DNA from: Desulfonema magnum
Lineage (GTDB): Bacteria; Desulfobacterota; Desulfobacteria; Desulfobacterales; 4be13
DNA: 64,000 nt
Assembly (NCBI RefSeq): GCF_017377395.1
Contig: NZ_CP061800.1
Span: 2,666,001-2,730,000, forward strand
Direction of reading: 5' to 3'
Part shown: in pieces, positions 18,600-26,273 of the stretch
Position numbering within the stretch: the stretch's first letter is position 1
How the letters are laid out: every line of letters begins with the position of its first letter
Notes under the pieces: model-generated
Database searches by the model: none
What the model was told of the DNA's origin: nothing
The model's input: only the letters and a program-made list of their open reading frames with translations
Program-made: the position numbers and the translations under genes

Positions 18600-18733
18600 A
18601 GAATGGGGGCGAGGGGCGAGGGGCGAGGGGCGAGAGGCTCGCTCACAATGAGACATGAAACGCCAGGGACAAATCACAAATCTCCCCTTGCCCCTTACCC
18701 CTTGCCCCTCGCCTCTTACAATGGAAATTGATT
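18600..18733. repeat. GCGAGGGG repeat pair between rnfG and rnfE
   Basis: Purine-rich tandem GGGGCGAG units (18607-18640) and a pyrimidine-rich inverse set (about 18684-18718) form a long imperfect hairpin inside the rnf operon. The same repeat occurs at 13771-13802, 15424-15462, 20347-20385 and 63267-63358. It separates genes that normally overlap, and no terminator U-run is seen. Confidence 0.65.
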
Positions 18734-19363
18734 ATGCCAGTAACTACAAAAACCAATAAGCAGTTATTTGTTAATGGTCTTCTGAATGAAAACCCCATAT
18801 TTCGTCTGGCATTAAGCATGTGTCCGGCTGTGGGGATCAGCACCACGGTGATGAACGGTATTCTCCTGGGCATTGCGGTGCTGTTTGTTCAGGTGTTTTC
18901 AAGCTGTACCATTTCACTTATTAAAAATCATATCCATCCCCGGATACGGATTCCGACCTATACCCTGACCATTGCCACCTGGGTCACGGTGATTGATCTC
19001 GTGCTTGCGGCATACATGCCGGTCGCGTATAAGGCCATGGGGATATTTGTCAGACTTATTGTCGCGTTTGCGATCATCACCATGCGTCTGGAGGTTTTTG
19101 CCTGTAAGAATGATTTCGCGCCGTCGTTCTGGGACGGTATGGGAATGGGGTTCGGGTTTATGTTCGGAATGGTCGTGCTGGGTGCGATTCGGGAAATTTT
19201 AGGCATGGGAACGCTCCTTGGTTACGATATACTGGGATTCCGTCCGCTTCTCTTTTTTGTCCTGCCTGCCGCGGGATTTTTCACGGTGGGCTTTATGATG
19301 GCGATCTTCAATTATGCGGAAACCCTCTACAGCCGCAGAAGAAAGGAGGAGAAGGTCGTATGA
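18734..19363 (+). CDS. rnfE: Rnf electron transport complex subunit E
   Basis: A 209-residue, six-helix membrane protein of the NqrD/RnfE family. It has GLLNENPIFRLALSMCPAVG with the membrane cysteine, and the second conserved cysteine in EVFACKNDF. The start at 18734 is chosen over a TTG two codons earlier; the ribosome-binding site is weak because repeat DNA lies just upstream. It overlaps rnfA by four bases. Confidence 0.93.
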   Translation: MPVTTKTNKQLFVNGLLNENPIFRLALSMCPAVGISTTVMNGILLGIAVLFVQVFSSCTISLIKNHIHPRIRIPTYTLTIATWVTVIDLVLAAYMPVAYKAMGIFVRLIVAFAIITMRLEVFACKNDFAPSFWDGMGMGFGFMFGMVVLGAIREILGMGTLLGYDILGFRPLLFFVLPAAGFFTVGFMMAIFNYAETLYSRRRKEEKVV

Positions 19364-20349
19364 TAAAAATGTTTGATCATAAAACGCACACTTCGGCTTT
19401 GCTAAATCATTACCTGCGGATTGTCACCTTTTTCATATGTCTGCTTCTTTTTTGCGGATGCCGGACAGAGCATCGTTTTGTAAAAAAGGCGGTGTTTAAG
19501 GACACCCATGAGATCATGATCACCTTTGCGGGGCCTGTTGATGAGGCATGGGCGGCAAACATGGGCAATTTCTCCGTGTATGAGAAACCTGATCCGGATA
19601 TCCTGTCAGATATCAGATCCGTGGTTCTCAGTCCTGACAAAATGACCCTGACCCTTCATACGGAAGAACCCATCTCCCAGGATGTCAGCCATAAGGTCGT
19701 ATTAAAGGAGATCATCGCTGACGGTGTCTCCCAGGGGACTGCGTATCTTACCGTGAACAAACTCTACATCGGATACCTTTTCTCCATTCTGATGGGAGCA
19801 ATGATCATCCAGAACTTTGTGTTTTCAAAGTATCTGGGGCTTTGTGTGTTTTTCGGCACATCCAGAAAAAAGTCAACTGCCGTGGGAATGGGTGTCACCT
19901 TTACCATCGTCATCGTTGCCGCGTCCCTGATGTCATGGTTTTTCTATCAGTTTGTGTTAAAACCCTTCCGGCTGGATTACTTACAGATCGTTGTGTTCAT
20001 CGGTCTGGTCTCTCTGACGGTGCAGGGGGTTGACACCATTCTGAGAAAAGTGAATCCCGCGCTCTTCAGCGCATTCGGGGTTTATCTGGTGCTGGTGATT
20101 GCAAATTGTATTGTCATTGCTGTTCCCCTGATTCTCGCGGATAATGAATATAACGTCTGGGAAAGCCTCATGCTGGCCCTGGGAGCCGGACTCGGGTTTC
20201 TCATCGCACTTTTCCTGATGTCATCTGTGCGTGAGCGCCTCGAATTTGCCGATATTCCCGAATCATACAGAGGGCTTCCCATTGCCTTTATCGTGGCGGG
20301 GCTGTTTGCCCTTGCATTTATGGGGTTTTCAGGGATGTCGTTGTTTTAG
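19360..20349 (+). CDS. rnfA: Rnf complex subunit A with extra N-terminal lipoprotein/Ig-like domain
   Basis: The last ~193 residues (from about residue 137, LYIGYLFSILMGAMIIQNFV) are a standard RnfA with the NFVFSKYLGLC motif. The first ~136 residues are additional: a hydrophobic segment ending LLLFCGC (signal- or lipobox-like), then a beta-rich domain with NFSVYEKP and LSPDKMTLTLHTEEP that resembles SbsA-type bacterial Ig-like domains. It is one uninterrupted frame overlapping rnfE by ATGA. A possible internal start for a plain RnfA exists but has no ribosome-binding site. The extra domain would sit outside the cytoplasmic membrane. Confidence 0.9.
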   Translation: MIKMFDHKTHTSALLNHYLRIVTFFICLLLFCGCRTEHRFVKKAVFKDTHEIMITFAGPVDEAWAANMGNFSVYEKPDPDILSDIRSVVLSPDKMTLTLHTEEPISQDVSHKVVLKEIIADGVSQGTAYLTVNKLYIGYLFSILMGAMIIQNFVFSKYLGLCVFFGTSRKKSTAVGMGVTFTIVIVAASLMSWFFYQFVLKPFRLDYLQIVVFIGLVSLTVQGVDTILRKVNPALFSAFGVYLVLVIANCIVIAVPLILADNEYNVWESLMLALGAGLGFLIALFLMSSVRERLEFADIPESYRGLPIAFIVAGLFALAFMGFSGMSLF

Positions 20350-20470
20350 GCGAGAGGCGAGAGGCGAGGGGCAAGAGGCGAGGAAGCGTCTTTTTTACGC
20401 TCTCGGGGGATTGGTAAATCCTCCGCCCCACGGGAGGAGGTTTAAGGGTCTCAGAAAAAGGGAGTGGAAA

Positions 20471-20558
20471 GGAGTGCGGAAATGGAGCCGCTAGGCGGAA
20501 TTTTCGCTCTTTGCGGGGGCTGCGAAAATTCCGCCTAGCGGCTCCATTTCCGCACTCC
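20471..20558. repeat. perfect 37-bp-stem hairpin between rnfA and rnfB
   Basis: The arm beginning GGAGTGCGGAAATGGAGC is repeated as an exact inverse after a 14-base loop, giving a perfect 37-bp stem. It shares the GGAGTGCRRAAAT start with the hairpin inside the 146-bp element at 9964. It lies within the rnf operon, 66 bp before rnfB. GCGAGGGG repeats lie just upstream (20347-20385). Confidence 0.85.
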
Positions 20559-20624
20559 CTTGAGAATTCTCGTGAGTCAATGCGTTTTTTCCGAATCCCT
20601 AATTTTAATAAGAAGAGGAGAAAA

Positions 20625-21512
20625 ATGGATCCGTTATATATCAAAATGGCCCTGGGAGGATTGGCCGTCCTGGGGAGTATCGGCATTTTTTTCGGTATAG
20701 GGCTGGGGCTTGCCGCTCATAAATTTGCGGTTGAGATTGATCCCAGAGTCGAGGCGGTTCAGGAAGTCCTGGCCGGAGGACAGTGAGGTGCATGCGGCTT
20801 TGCCGGGTGCGAAGCGTATGCGTCAGCCGTGGTCACAAATCCGGATGTTCCGCCGAATCTTTGTTTTCCGGGAAAGGGAGAAGTTGCGGAGGCAGTGGCA
20901 AAAATCACCGGAAAAGAAGTCGGATCAGCCGAAGGGGCTGTGGCAGTGGTTCACTGTGCAAGATGCCTGAGAACCGGGTATGAAAAGTATGACTATATCG
21001 GATATGGGAACTGTTCTGCCGCGAATCTGGCCTTTGCCGGGCCAACAGATTGCCAGTACGGCTGTGTCGGTTTTGGCGAGTGTGAGCGAGCATGTCCTTT
21101 TCACGCGATCACCATGGTTCACCATTTCCCGGTTGTTGATCCGGAAATCTGCGTAGGCTGCGGCATATGTGCGAACACCTGTCCCAAGGAACTTTTCAGT
21201 CTTGTTCCCCGGAATGCCAGAGTCATTGTCCGGTGTAGCAGCAAAGCCGGTGCAAAGGAGACCCACGAGATATGCTCATCCGGATGTCTTCATTGCCAGT
21301 CCTGTATCAGAGCATGCCCTGCCAATGCGATATCTCTTGAAAATGACTTGGTAAGAATAGATCATCAGCGGTGTATCGAATACGGGCCTTCATGCGATGA
21401 GGCATGTATGAAAGCCTGTTTTATGATCCACGTTATTCAGCCTTATGGGAAACATCCGCTTGTGAAAGCCCATGATGAGGAAATTACAGAGCAGGAAGCG
21501 TTGGCACTCTGA
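20625..21512 (+). CDS. rnfB: Rnf complex subunit B, selenocysteine-containing (in-frame TGA)
   Basis: ATG at 20625 follows AGAGGAG. A membrane anchor (MALGGLAVLGSIGIFFGIGL) leads to EVLAGGQ, then TGA at 20784-20786, then GACGFAGCEAYASAVV with no frame change. In other RnfB proteins this is the (C)GxCGxxGC Fe-S motif, so TGA occupies codon 54 where the first cysteine should be; C57, C62 and C80 (NLCFPG) remain. A hairpin with a 5-base loop at 20804-20808 fits a bacterial SECIS. Downstream come four-cysteine ferredoxin clusters (CVGFGECERACP, CVGCGICANTCP, CLHCQSCIRACP). The full product is 295 residues, normal for RnfB. If UGA is not decoded as Sec the gene would be broken. Confidence 0.85.
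20787..20821 (+). promoter_or_regulatory. SECIS-like hairpin for rnfB
   Basis: Directly after the TGA the RNA can fold as GCAUGCG (20790-20796) with CGUAUGC (20815-20821, one G-U pair), a single bulged G at 20797, then CUUUGC (20798-20803) with GCGAAG (20809-20814), and apical loop CGGGU (20804-20808). The loop starts 17 nt after UGA and has G in its first two positions, as the bacterial SECIS consensus requires. Confidence 0.75.
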
Positions 21513-21530
21513 AGTTAAAATGTAGGGTGG

Positions 21531-21597
21531 GTGGAGCGAAGCGGAACCCACCCTATATTTCTAATTATCAATTATCAATTATCAATTATCAATTTTT
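21531..21597. repeat. GGTGGGTTCC palindrome and AATTATCA tandem repeat
   Basis: TGTAGGGTGGGTGGAGCG and its inverse CGGAACCCACCCTA form a hairpin (21531-21554), then AATTATCA is repeated up to the next start codon. Further copies of the palindrome lie at 22173-22255 and 22290-22343. AATTATCA repeats also occur at 27717-27736. Confidence 0.7.
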
Positions 21598-21993
21598 ATG
21601 TTATTGACACTGCTTGCCGGAACCGTCCTTATGTTTGTGGTTGTGGGGATATGGTTCGCTGTTTATTACTGGCTGAATCCCCGTCTTGACAATCCGGACG
21701 CCAAAGCCTGCATTACAGGCTCGTGCGGGGATACAATGGAGATTCGTCTTCAGTTTGAAAAGAACAAAGTGGTTAAGACCTCCCACTGGACAAGCGGCTG
21801 TGCATACAGCTTTAACTGTGTTCTCGCGGCCGCGGACATTGCAAAGGGAAAATCACCCGAAGAGATACTTGACATTGACGCGGATATGATTCAGAAATCC
21901 GTGGGCGGGCTTCCGGAAGATCATATCCATTGTGCATCGCTAGCGGCTCAGACGTTGCATGCTGCCATAGATGATTACATGAAAAAAACATAA
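21598..21993 (+). CDS. membrane-anchored NifU/IscU-like Fe-S scaffold protein
   Basis: A 131-residue protein. Residues 1-25 form a hydrophobic membrane segment (LLTLLAGTVLMFVVVGIWFA). The rest is an IscU/NifU_N domain with the three ligand cysteines in SCGDTMEI, SGCAYSFNC and HCASLAA. IscU-type scaffolds are normally soluble, so the anchor is unusual. It directly follows rnfB, whose product and partners carry many Fe-S clusters, so delivery of clusters to Rnf is an attractive inference. The start is immediately preceded by AT repeats, and no ribosome-binding site is visible. Confidence 0.8.
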   Translation: MLLTLLAGTVLMFVVVGIWFAVYYWLNPRLDNPDAKACITGSCGDTMEIRLQFEKNKVVKTSHWTSGCAYSFNCVLAAADIAKGKSPEEILDIDADMIQKSVGGLPEDHIHCASLAAQTLHAAIDDYMKKT

Positions 21994-22111
21994 ATTTCAA
22001 TTTACCAGAGCGTTTAACATAAAAGTTATCAGGCAAAGTAATCGAATTTGTTGAAAAAATCCGATTACTTTGAAACAAACTTTTTAACTTTAGCTCATTT
22101 TAGTTCACTTT

Positions 22112-22437
22112 CAGCAGATCGAAAAGTTTCGACCTGTGCGGTTAAACATAACTATTTGAAATTAAAAAAATCTGTAGGGTGGGTGGAGCGAAGCGGAACC
22201 CACCGTTTACTGAATTTCGGTGGGTTCCGCTTCGCTCCACCCACCCTACAAAAATTATAACCGCATAGGTCGAAAAGTTTCATAAATCCGGAGTTTACTG
22301 AATTTCGGTGGGTTCCGCTTCGCTCCACCCACCCTACAAAAATTATAACCGCACAGGTCGAAAAGTTTCATAAATCCGGAGTACAGAAATTAAGCGAAGC
22401 GTTTTTTTGTTCTCCGGAAAAGATTTTCGATCTGCTG
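22112..22437. mobile_element. 326-bp composite MITE-like element, target duplication ACTTT
   Basis: The ends CAGCAGATCGAAAA / TTTTCGATCTGCTG match the family seen at 9964. It is flanked by ACTTT on both sides (22107-22111 and 22438-22442), a 5-bp target duplication. The interior carries repeated GGTGGGTTCCGCTTCGCTCC palindromes and internal GGTCGAAAAGTTTCATAAA copies, so it looks like a partly duplicated element. The rest of the 948-bp gap before the permease gene (21994-22941) holds only AT-rich DNA and the element at 22711. Confidence 0.78.
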
Positions 22438-22710
22438 ACTTTAGCTGACTTTTAGGAAAGGAGGTGATAAACAACTTGACAGGCGGGCGCATTTCCGCAT
22501 ATTGCTATGCGCTGTTCCGACTCCGGAAATCTCCTGCATACAGCGTTTTTAACATAAAGTTTGTCATGCGGAAAAATCGGATTTTTTGAAAAAATCCAAT
22601 TTTTTTCGGGCAATGTTGCGGAAAATTCAGAACAGAATCTGCCAAGTAAAAATATGATAAAAATACACTGGGTTCATGCTTCGAAACCGGAGCATGAAGG
22701 GAGTTGCTGT

Positions 22711-22860
22711 TAAGTACCCGATCAAAAGTTTTTTATACTTTTTTTTTTTCTGCGAACAGCGGAGAAACCCGGGTTTTTCCCTCAGGGTCAGCAAAGCATT
22801 CCGGAAAAAAGCCGGGTTTCTTCCCCGGGCAAATATCGAAAACTTATGGTTAGCTACTTA
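22711..22860. mobile_element. 150-bp TAAGTACC-family miniature element
   Basis: It starts TAAGTACCCGATCAAAAG and ends with AACTTATGGTTAGCTACTTA, an imperfect inverse. Inside is an inverted repeat with CGGAGAAACCCGGGTTTTT and GCCGGGTTTCTT arms. Close copies of the same length are at 25096-25246 and, reversed, 15568-15716; shorter relatives are at 6684 and 56292. It contains no transposase. Confidence 0.75.
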
Positions 22861-22941
22861 TTAGCTGTTTTTTCAGAATCTCCCTGACAGATTATCAGTC
22901 TTTGTGATGATTTAATTTATTAATTTTATGGAGGAAAATTG

Positions 22942-24117
22942 ATGAACCAACATCTGAGAGTTCTTTTTACTGTTTTTTGTGTATCATTGTTTGTTGTCTC
23001 TGTTGTTTCCCCTTTGCTGCTGGCCAACACAGCTTATGCGGACAAGCTTCAGGATGCCATTGCAAAAACGCCTCAGGGTACCGGTGCCGGACAGATTGAC
23101 CCCAAAGCGGACCCCGGTTTTCTGGGAATCCCCGGGGCACCCAAGCCCATGATGATTATCGGATTTCTCTGGGCAATATGGGTCGGCTGGATATTCTCCA
23201 CCGTGGGCGCATTTGGCGGCATCATGGCAGGGGTGGGACATATCACCGTATTTGGTCTGGCAAATTACGGCAAGACCTTCAAACAGACCTCGCCCACATT
23301 AAATAAATTTATCACAGACAGCATCCGGGTCTCGAACCAGTGGATGGTGGGTCTGAGTGCCGCTGTTTCGAGTTTCAACTATTACAAAATGGGCCGGCTG
23401 GTGTTGCCCCTGGGAATTGCTTTGGCTATCGGTTCTGTGGGAGGAAGTATCCTTGTACCCATTATCACCGCCGGAAAGATATCTCTGAAAGCATATATCG
23501 GTTATTTCGGACTGATTGTGTTTATCATCGGCGGGTTCCTTTTCTATGAAACTACACCCAAAGGACAGGCCAAAAAGAAAGAAGCCAAAGCTGCTGCCCA
23601 GGCATTTGAGGAAGCGCATATTAAACAGAAAAACGGAGAGCTTTCTGTGGAAGACAAAGGCGTAAAGGTCACAAAATGGGGACTCGGTAGCATCACCTTT
23701 ACGTTTTACGGCGTGGAATTCAGTTTCAAGCCCATCATCCCTGTTATTGGCGGATTTTTTATCGCCGCAGTTGCCTCATTTTTGGGAATCGGCGGCGGTT
23801 TTCTGTTTGTGCCATTTCTGACAAGCATTGCCAATCTTCCCATGTTCTTAGTTGCCGGAACATCCGCGCTGACCGTTCTTGTGGGTATGATCATAAGCAT
23901 CTTTACTTACATGGTCGTAAAAGGGATAGTAATATACTGGCCCCTGATCGGCATTGAGCTGATCGGCATTTTTGTCGGCTCCATGATCGGCCCCAGAACC
24001 TCAAAATATATACCGGATATCTGGCTCAAACGGCTCTTTGTGGTGCTGGCGGTTTATGTGGGACTTCGCTATACAACAAAGGGATTCCTCGGCTACAGCA
24101 TCGTACCGCCGTTTTAG
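22942..24117 (+). CDS. TauE/SafE-family sulfite/organosulfonate exporter
   Basis: ATG at 22942 follows GGAGGAAAATTG. The 391-residue product has an N-terminal signal or membrane segment (LFTVFCVSLFVVSVVSPLLL), a periplasmic stretch, and about eight further membrane helices in two TauE/SafE halves; the second half contains IAAVASFLGIGGGFLFVPFLTSI, the family hallmark. A charged loop (KKKEAKAAAQAFEEAH) separates the halves. In sulfate reducers such permeases are often tied to sulfite or sulfonate transport; the substrate here is inferred. A GAAACCGGATTT / AAATCCGGTTTC hairpin after the stop may be its terminator. Confidence 0.85.
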   Translation: MNQHLRVLFTVFCVSLFVVSVVSPLLLANTAYADKLQDAIAKTPQGTGAGQIDPKADPGFLGIPGAPKPMMIIGFLWAIWVGWIFSTVGAFGGIMAGVGHITVFGLANYGKTFKQTSPTLNKFITDSIRVSNQWMVGLSAAVSSFNYYKMGRLVLPLGIALAIGSVGGSILVPIITAGKISLKAYIGYFGLIVFIIGGFLFYETTPKGQAKKKEAKAAAQAFEEAHIKQKNGELSVEDKGVKVTKWGLGSITFTFYGVEFSFKPIIPVIGGFFIAAVASFLGIGGGFLFVPFLTSIANLPMFLVAGTSALTVLVGMIISIFTYMVVKGIVIYWPLIGIELIGIFVGSMIGPRTSKYIPDIWLKRLFVVLAVYVGLRYTTKGFLGYSIVPPF

Positions 24118-24161
24118 TGAAACTGGAAACTCGAAACTGGAAACTTGAAGGCTGAAGACCT

Positions 24162-24199
24162 GAAGAAACCGGATTTCTCATACAAATCCGGTTTCTTAA
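24162..24199 (+). terminator. hairpin after the TauE/SafE gene
   Basis: AAGAAACCGGATTT and AAATCCGGTTTCTT form a 14-bp stem followed by AACTTAAA. Position just after the permease stop suits a terminator. The remainder of the gap up to 24435 holds a second palindrome (TCCTGCGAAAGCAGGAAT arms, 24253-24336) and ACACCTA repeats (24376-24431). Confidence 0.55.
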
Positions 24200-24252
24200 C
24201 TTAAACTCAGCATGTTAAAATCCCTTAACACTCGATGTTCAAGTTTTTTTTG

Positions 24253-24431
24253 TCATTCCTGCGAAAGCAGGAATCCACTGCTTCCGAAACGCCGCATCTG
24301 CCAAAAAATGGATTCCTGCTTTCGCAGGAATGACAAGCTTTTTGTTCGAATCAGGTCAGAAAACTGATCATCGAGTTAACACTAACACCTAACACCTAAC
24401 ACCTAACACCTAACACTTAACACCTAACACC
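24253..24431. repeat. CCTGCGAAAGCAGG palindrome plus ACACCTA minisatellite
   Basis: The arms TCATTCCTGCGAAAGCAGGA and its inverse flank about 40 bp of unrelated DNA (24253-24336). A single copy of the short palindrome recurs at 37279-37304. From 24376 the ACACCTA heptamer repeats up to the next start codon. Confidence 0.7.
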
Positions 24432-24435
24432 CATA

Positions 24436-25011
24436 ATGATTCACACCACTTTTATCCAAATTGACAGTTTTCTGATATGGTTTTACCGGATACCTGAAAC
24501 GCCCATCATCGGGTATTTCCTGGGAACATCGTTTCTGGCCCTTGTCTGTGTGATATTTGGACAGATAACCCTTTATGCGGCTTTCTGGTTTAACAAAAGA
24601 CAGATTGACCAGGATAACAAAGCAATGGTCAGGATGCATAATCTTTCGATGTATGCGCTTGCGGCAAAAGACAAAGCCGCGTACAATGCGTGTAACAAAG
24701 AGGCAAACGATGCCTTTGGCAAGTATTTTTTCGCACAGATTGCCATGGGAATTTCATCTTTATGGCCCATCCCCTTTGCCCTGGGATGGATGCAGACACG
24801 CTTTCTTGAGGTGGAATTTTTCCTGCCGTGCCATGTGCCTTTAATCGGTGATTCGGTCGGCTACACATTCACATTTATCCCCCTTTACATCCTCGTTCAT
24901 ATTTTTTTCGGAAAAATAAAACACAGGCTTCCCTGGTTCGGAACCATGGAAAAAATATTGCATGCTGATGATGAAAATTCAGAAAAAATGGTCAGCATTT
25001 CTGAATTATAA
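24436..25011 (+). CDS. membrane protein of unknown function, three helices with charged loop
   Basis: A 191-residue protein. There is one membrane helix near residues 22-50 (IIGYFLGTSFLALVCVIFGQ), a long charged cytoplasmic stretch (NKRQIDQDNKAMVRMHN ... NACNKEANDAFGKYF), then two more helices. This layout resembles DUF106/EMC3 and YidC-like Oxa1-superfamily proteins, but I do not see decisive motifs. It follows the TauE/SafE gene in the same direction after a terminator and repeats, so co-transcription is doubtful. The ribosome-binding site is lost in the repeat just upstream. Confidence 0.6.
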   Translation: MIHTTFIQIDSFLIWFYRIPETPIIGYFLGTSFLALVCVIFGQITLYAAFWFNKRQIDQDNKAMVRMHNLSMYALAAKDKAAYNACNKEANDAFGKYFFAQIAMGISSLWPIPFALGWMQTRFLEVEFFLPCHVPLIGDSVGYTFTFIPLYILVHIFFGKIKHRLPWFGTMEKILHADDENSEKMVSISEL

Positions 25012-25095
25012 TGCTTTTATTCAAGTGCTTATTGAGTTCCTCTTTTTTATAATCAAGAGATGGAAAAATCAGCATCTTTCACAGAAGCTGAAAAG

Positions 25096-25246
25096 TAAGT
25101 ACCCGATCAAAAGTTTTTTATGCATCTTTTTTTCTGCGAACAGCGGAGAAACCCGGCTTTTTCTTTCAGCGGCGGCGGATCATTCCAGAAAAAAAAGCCG
25201 GGTTTCTTCCTCGGGCGGATATCAAAAACTTATGGTTAGGTACTTA
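25096..25246. mobile_element. 151-bp TAAGTACC-family miniature element
   Basis: TAAGTACCCGATCAAAAG start, TATGGTTAGGTACTTA end, and the same internal AAACCCGGCTTTTT / AAAAGCCGGGTTTC hairpin as at 22711. It occupies most of the 340-bp convergent gap between the membrane-protein gene and nqrD. Confidence 0.75.
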
Positions 25247-25351
25247 GTTCACAAATTTTTCGATCTGTAGAACAATGTTGCAAATTATTCTACAGTAAAG
25301 TGTGAACTGACAAATGAAGGGTGCCGAAAATGTCCTTGGCAATCTTCGTTG

Positions 25352-25969
25352 TCAGCCCTTTGCAACTGTCTTCTGAAGCCAGGCCAGCAGTCCTATCACA
25401 ATAAAAGCCCCGGGGGCCAGAAGCATAAACCCCATATTCTCATATCCTGCCGCATAAAAGGACTGGGGAATCACTTTGAATCCGAAGACTTTGCCCGCTC
25501 CCAGAAGTTCCCTTATAAATGCGACAAGTATTAAAACAGAGCCATATCCCAGTCCGTTGCCGATGCCATCTAAAAATGATGGCAGCGGCGGATTGCCCAG
25601 GGCATACGTTTCCGCCCTTCCCATGACAATACAATTTGTGATGATAAGCCCCACAAAAACAGAAAGCTGTTTGCTGATGTCGTACAAAAAAGCTCTCAAA
25701 ATTTCATCCGCAAGAATCACCAAAGTTGAAATAACAGTCAGTTCGACAATGATGCGGATATTTCTCGGAATCAGATTTCTCATCAGAGAAATAATCAGAC
25801 TCGAAAAAGCAAGAACAAAGGTCAGTGACAGGGCCATGACAGCGGCAGTTTTCAGTTGCACGGTCACTGCCAGGGCCGAGCATATTCCGAGAATCTGAAC
25901 AGATATGGGGTTGTTTTCCCATAAGGGTTTGATAAAGGTCTTAAAAGATTTTGTTCGGGTCAGTTTCAT
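25352..25969 (-). CDS. nqrD: NqrD-like subunit of a Na+-NADH:quinone oxidoreductase (orphan)
   Basis: A 205-residue, six-helix membrane protein. PLWENNPISVQILGICSALAVTVQLKT and the end GYENMGFMLLAPGAFIVIGLLAW are the NqrD versions of the motifs, distinct from the RnfE protein at 18734. No other nqr gene is beside it: nqrC should lie upstream and nqrE downstream, but both flanks are repeats. It is either an orphan surviving from a broken nqr operon or an accessory paired with proteins encoded elsewhere. AAAAAAGGTGC upstream gives a ribosome-binding site. Confidence 0.85.
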   Translation of the reverse strand: MKLTRTKSFKTFIKPLWENNPISVQILGICSALAVTVQLKTAAVMALSLTFVLAFSSLIISLMRNLIPRNIRIIVELTVISTLVILADEILRAFLYDISKQLSVFVGLIITNCIVMGRAETYALGNPPLPSFLDGIGNGLGYGSVLILVAFIRELLGAGKVFGFKVIPQSFYAAGYENMGFMLLAPGAFIVIGLLAWLQKTVAKG

Positions 25970-26175
25970 TTTTGCACCTTTTTTTTAAAGTGTTAAGTGT
26001 TAAGTGTTAGGTGGTAAGTATGGCCGGATCATTAAGTTTTTTCTGATTATAACGGATTTAGGGGAGGCTCCGATTTCGGCAGTCCGCATACGGATCCCCT
26101 GTTTACACGGATGCCGCTGTAATCCGTCTAAATCCGTGGTTCAATCCCCTCTTTTCTGTATTATTTTACCCGGGG

Positions 26176-26259
26176 TAGTGTTCTAAAAATGGAGCTAAAC
26201 CTTATAACTCTCTGAATCAATTCTGTAAATATTGGGACAAGTCCAGTTTTGGAACACTA
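26176..26259. mobile_element. 84-bp element with TAGTGTTCYAAAA ends
   Basis: The ends TAGTGTTCTAAAAATGG and (inverse) TAGTGTTCCAAAACTGG form 17-bp terminal inverted repeats. A second, diverged copy in the opposite orientation is at 61186-61270. The 304-bp gap around it (25970-26273) also holds a TTAAGTG minisatellite (25988-26018) and one arm of the ATTATAACGGATTTAGGGG family. Confidence 0.7.
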
Positions 26260-26273
26260 CCTTATCCGGTTGC

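Noticed and set aside
20511-20786. Separate small membrane protein upstream of RnfB
   Set aside because: Its frame continues past TGA into RnfB, and its C-terminus is the normal RnfB anchor; it is the N-terminal part of the selenoprotein.
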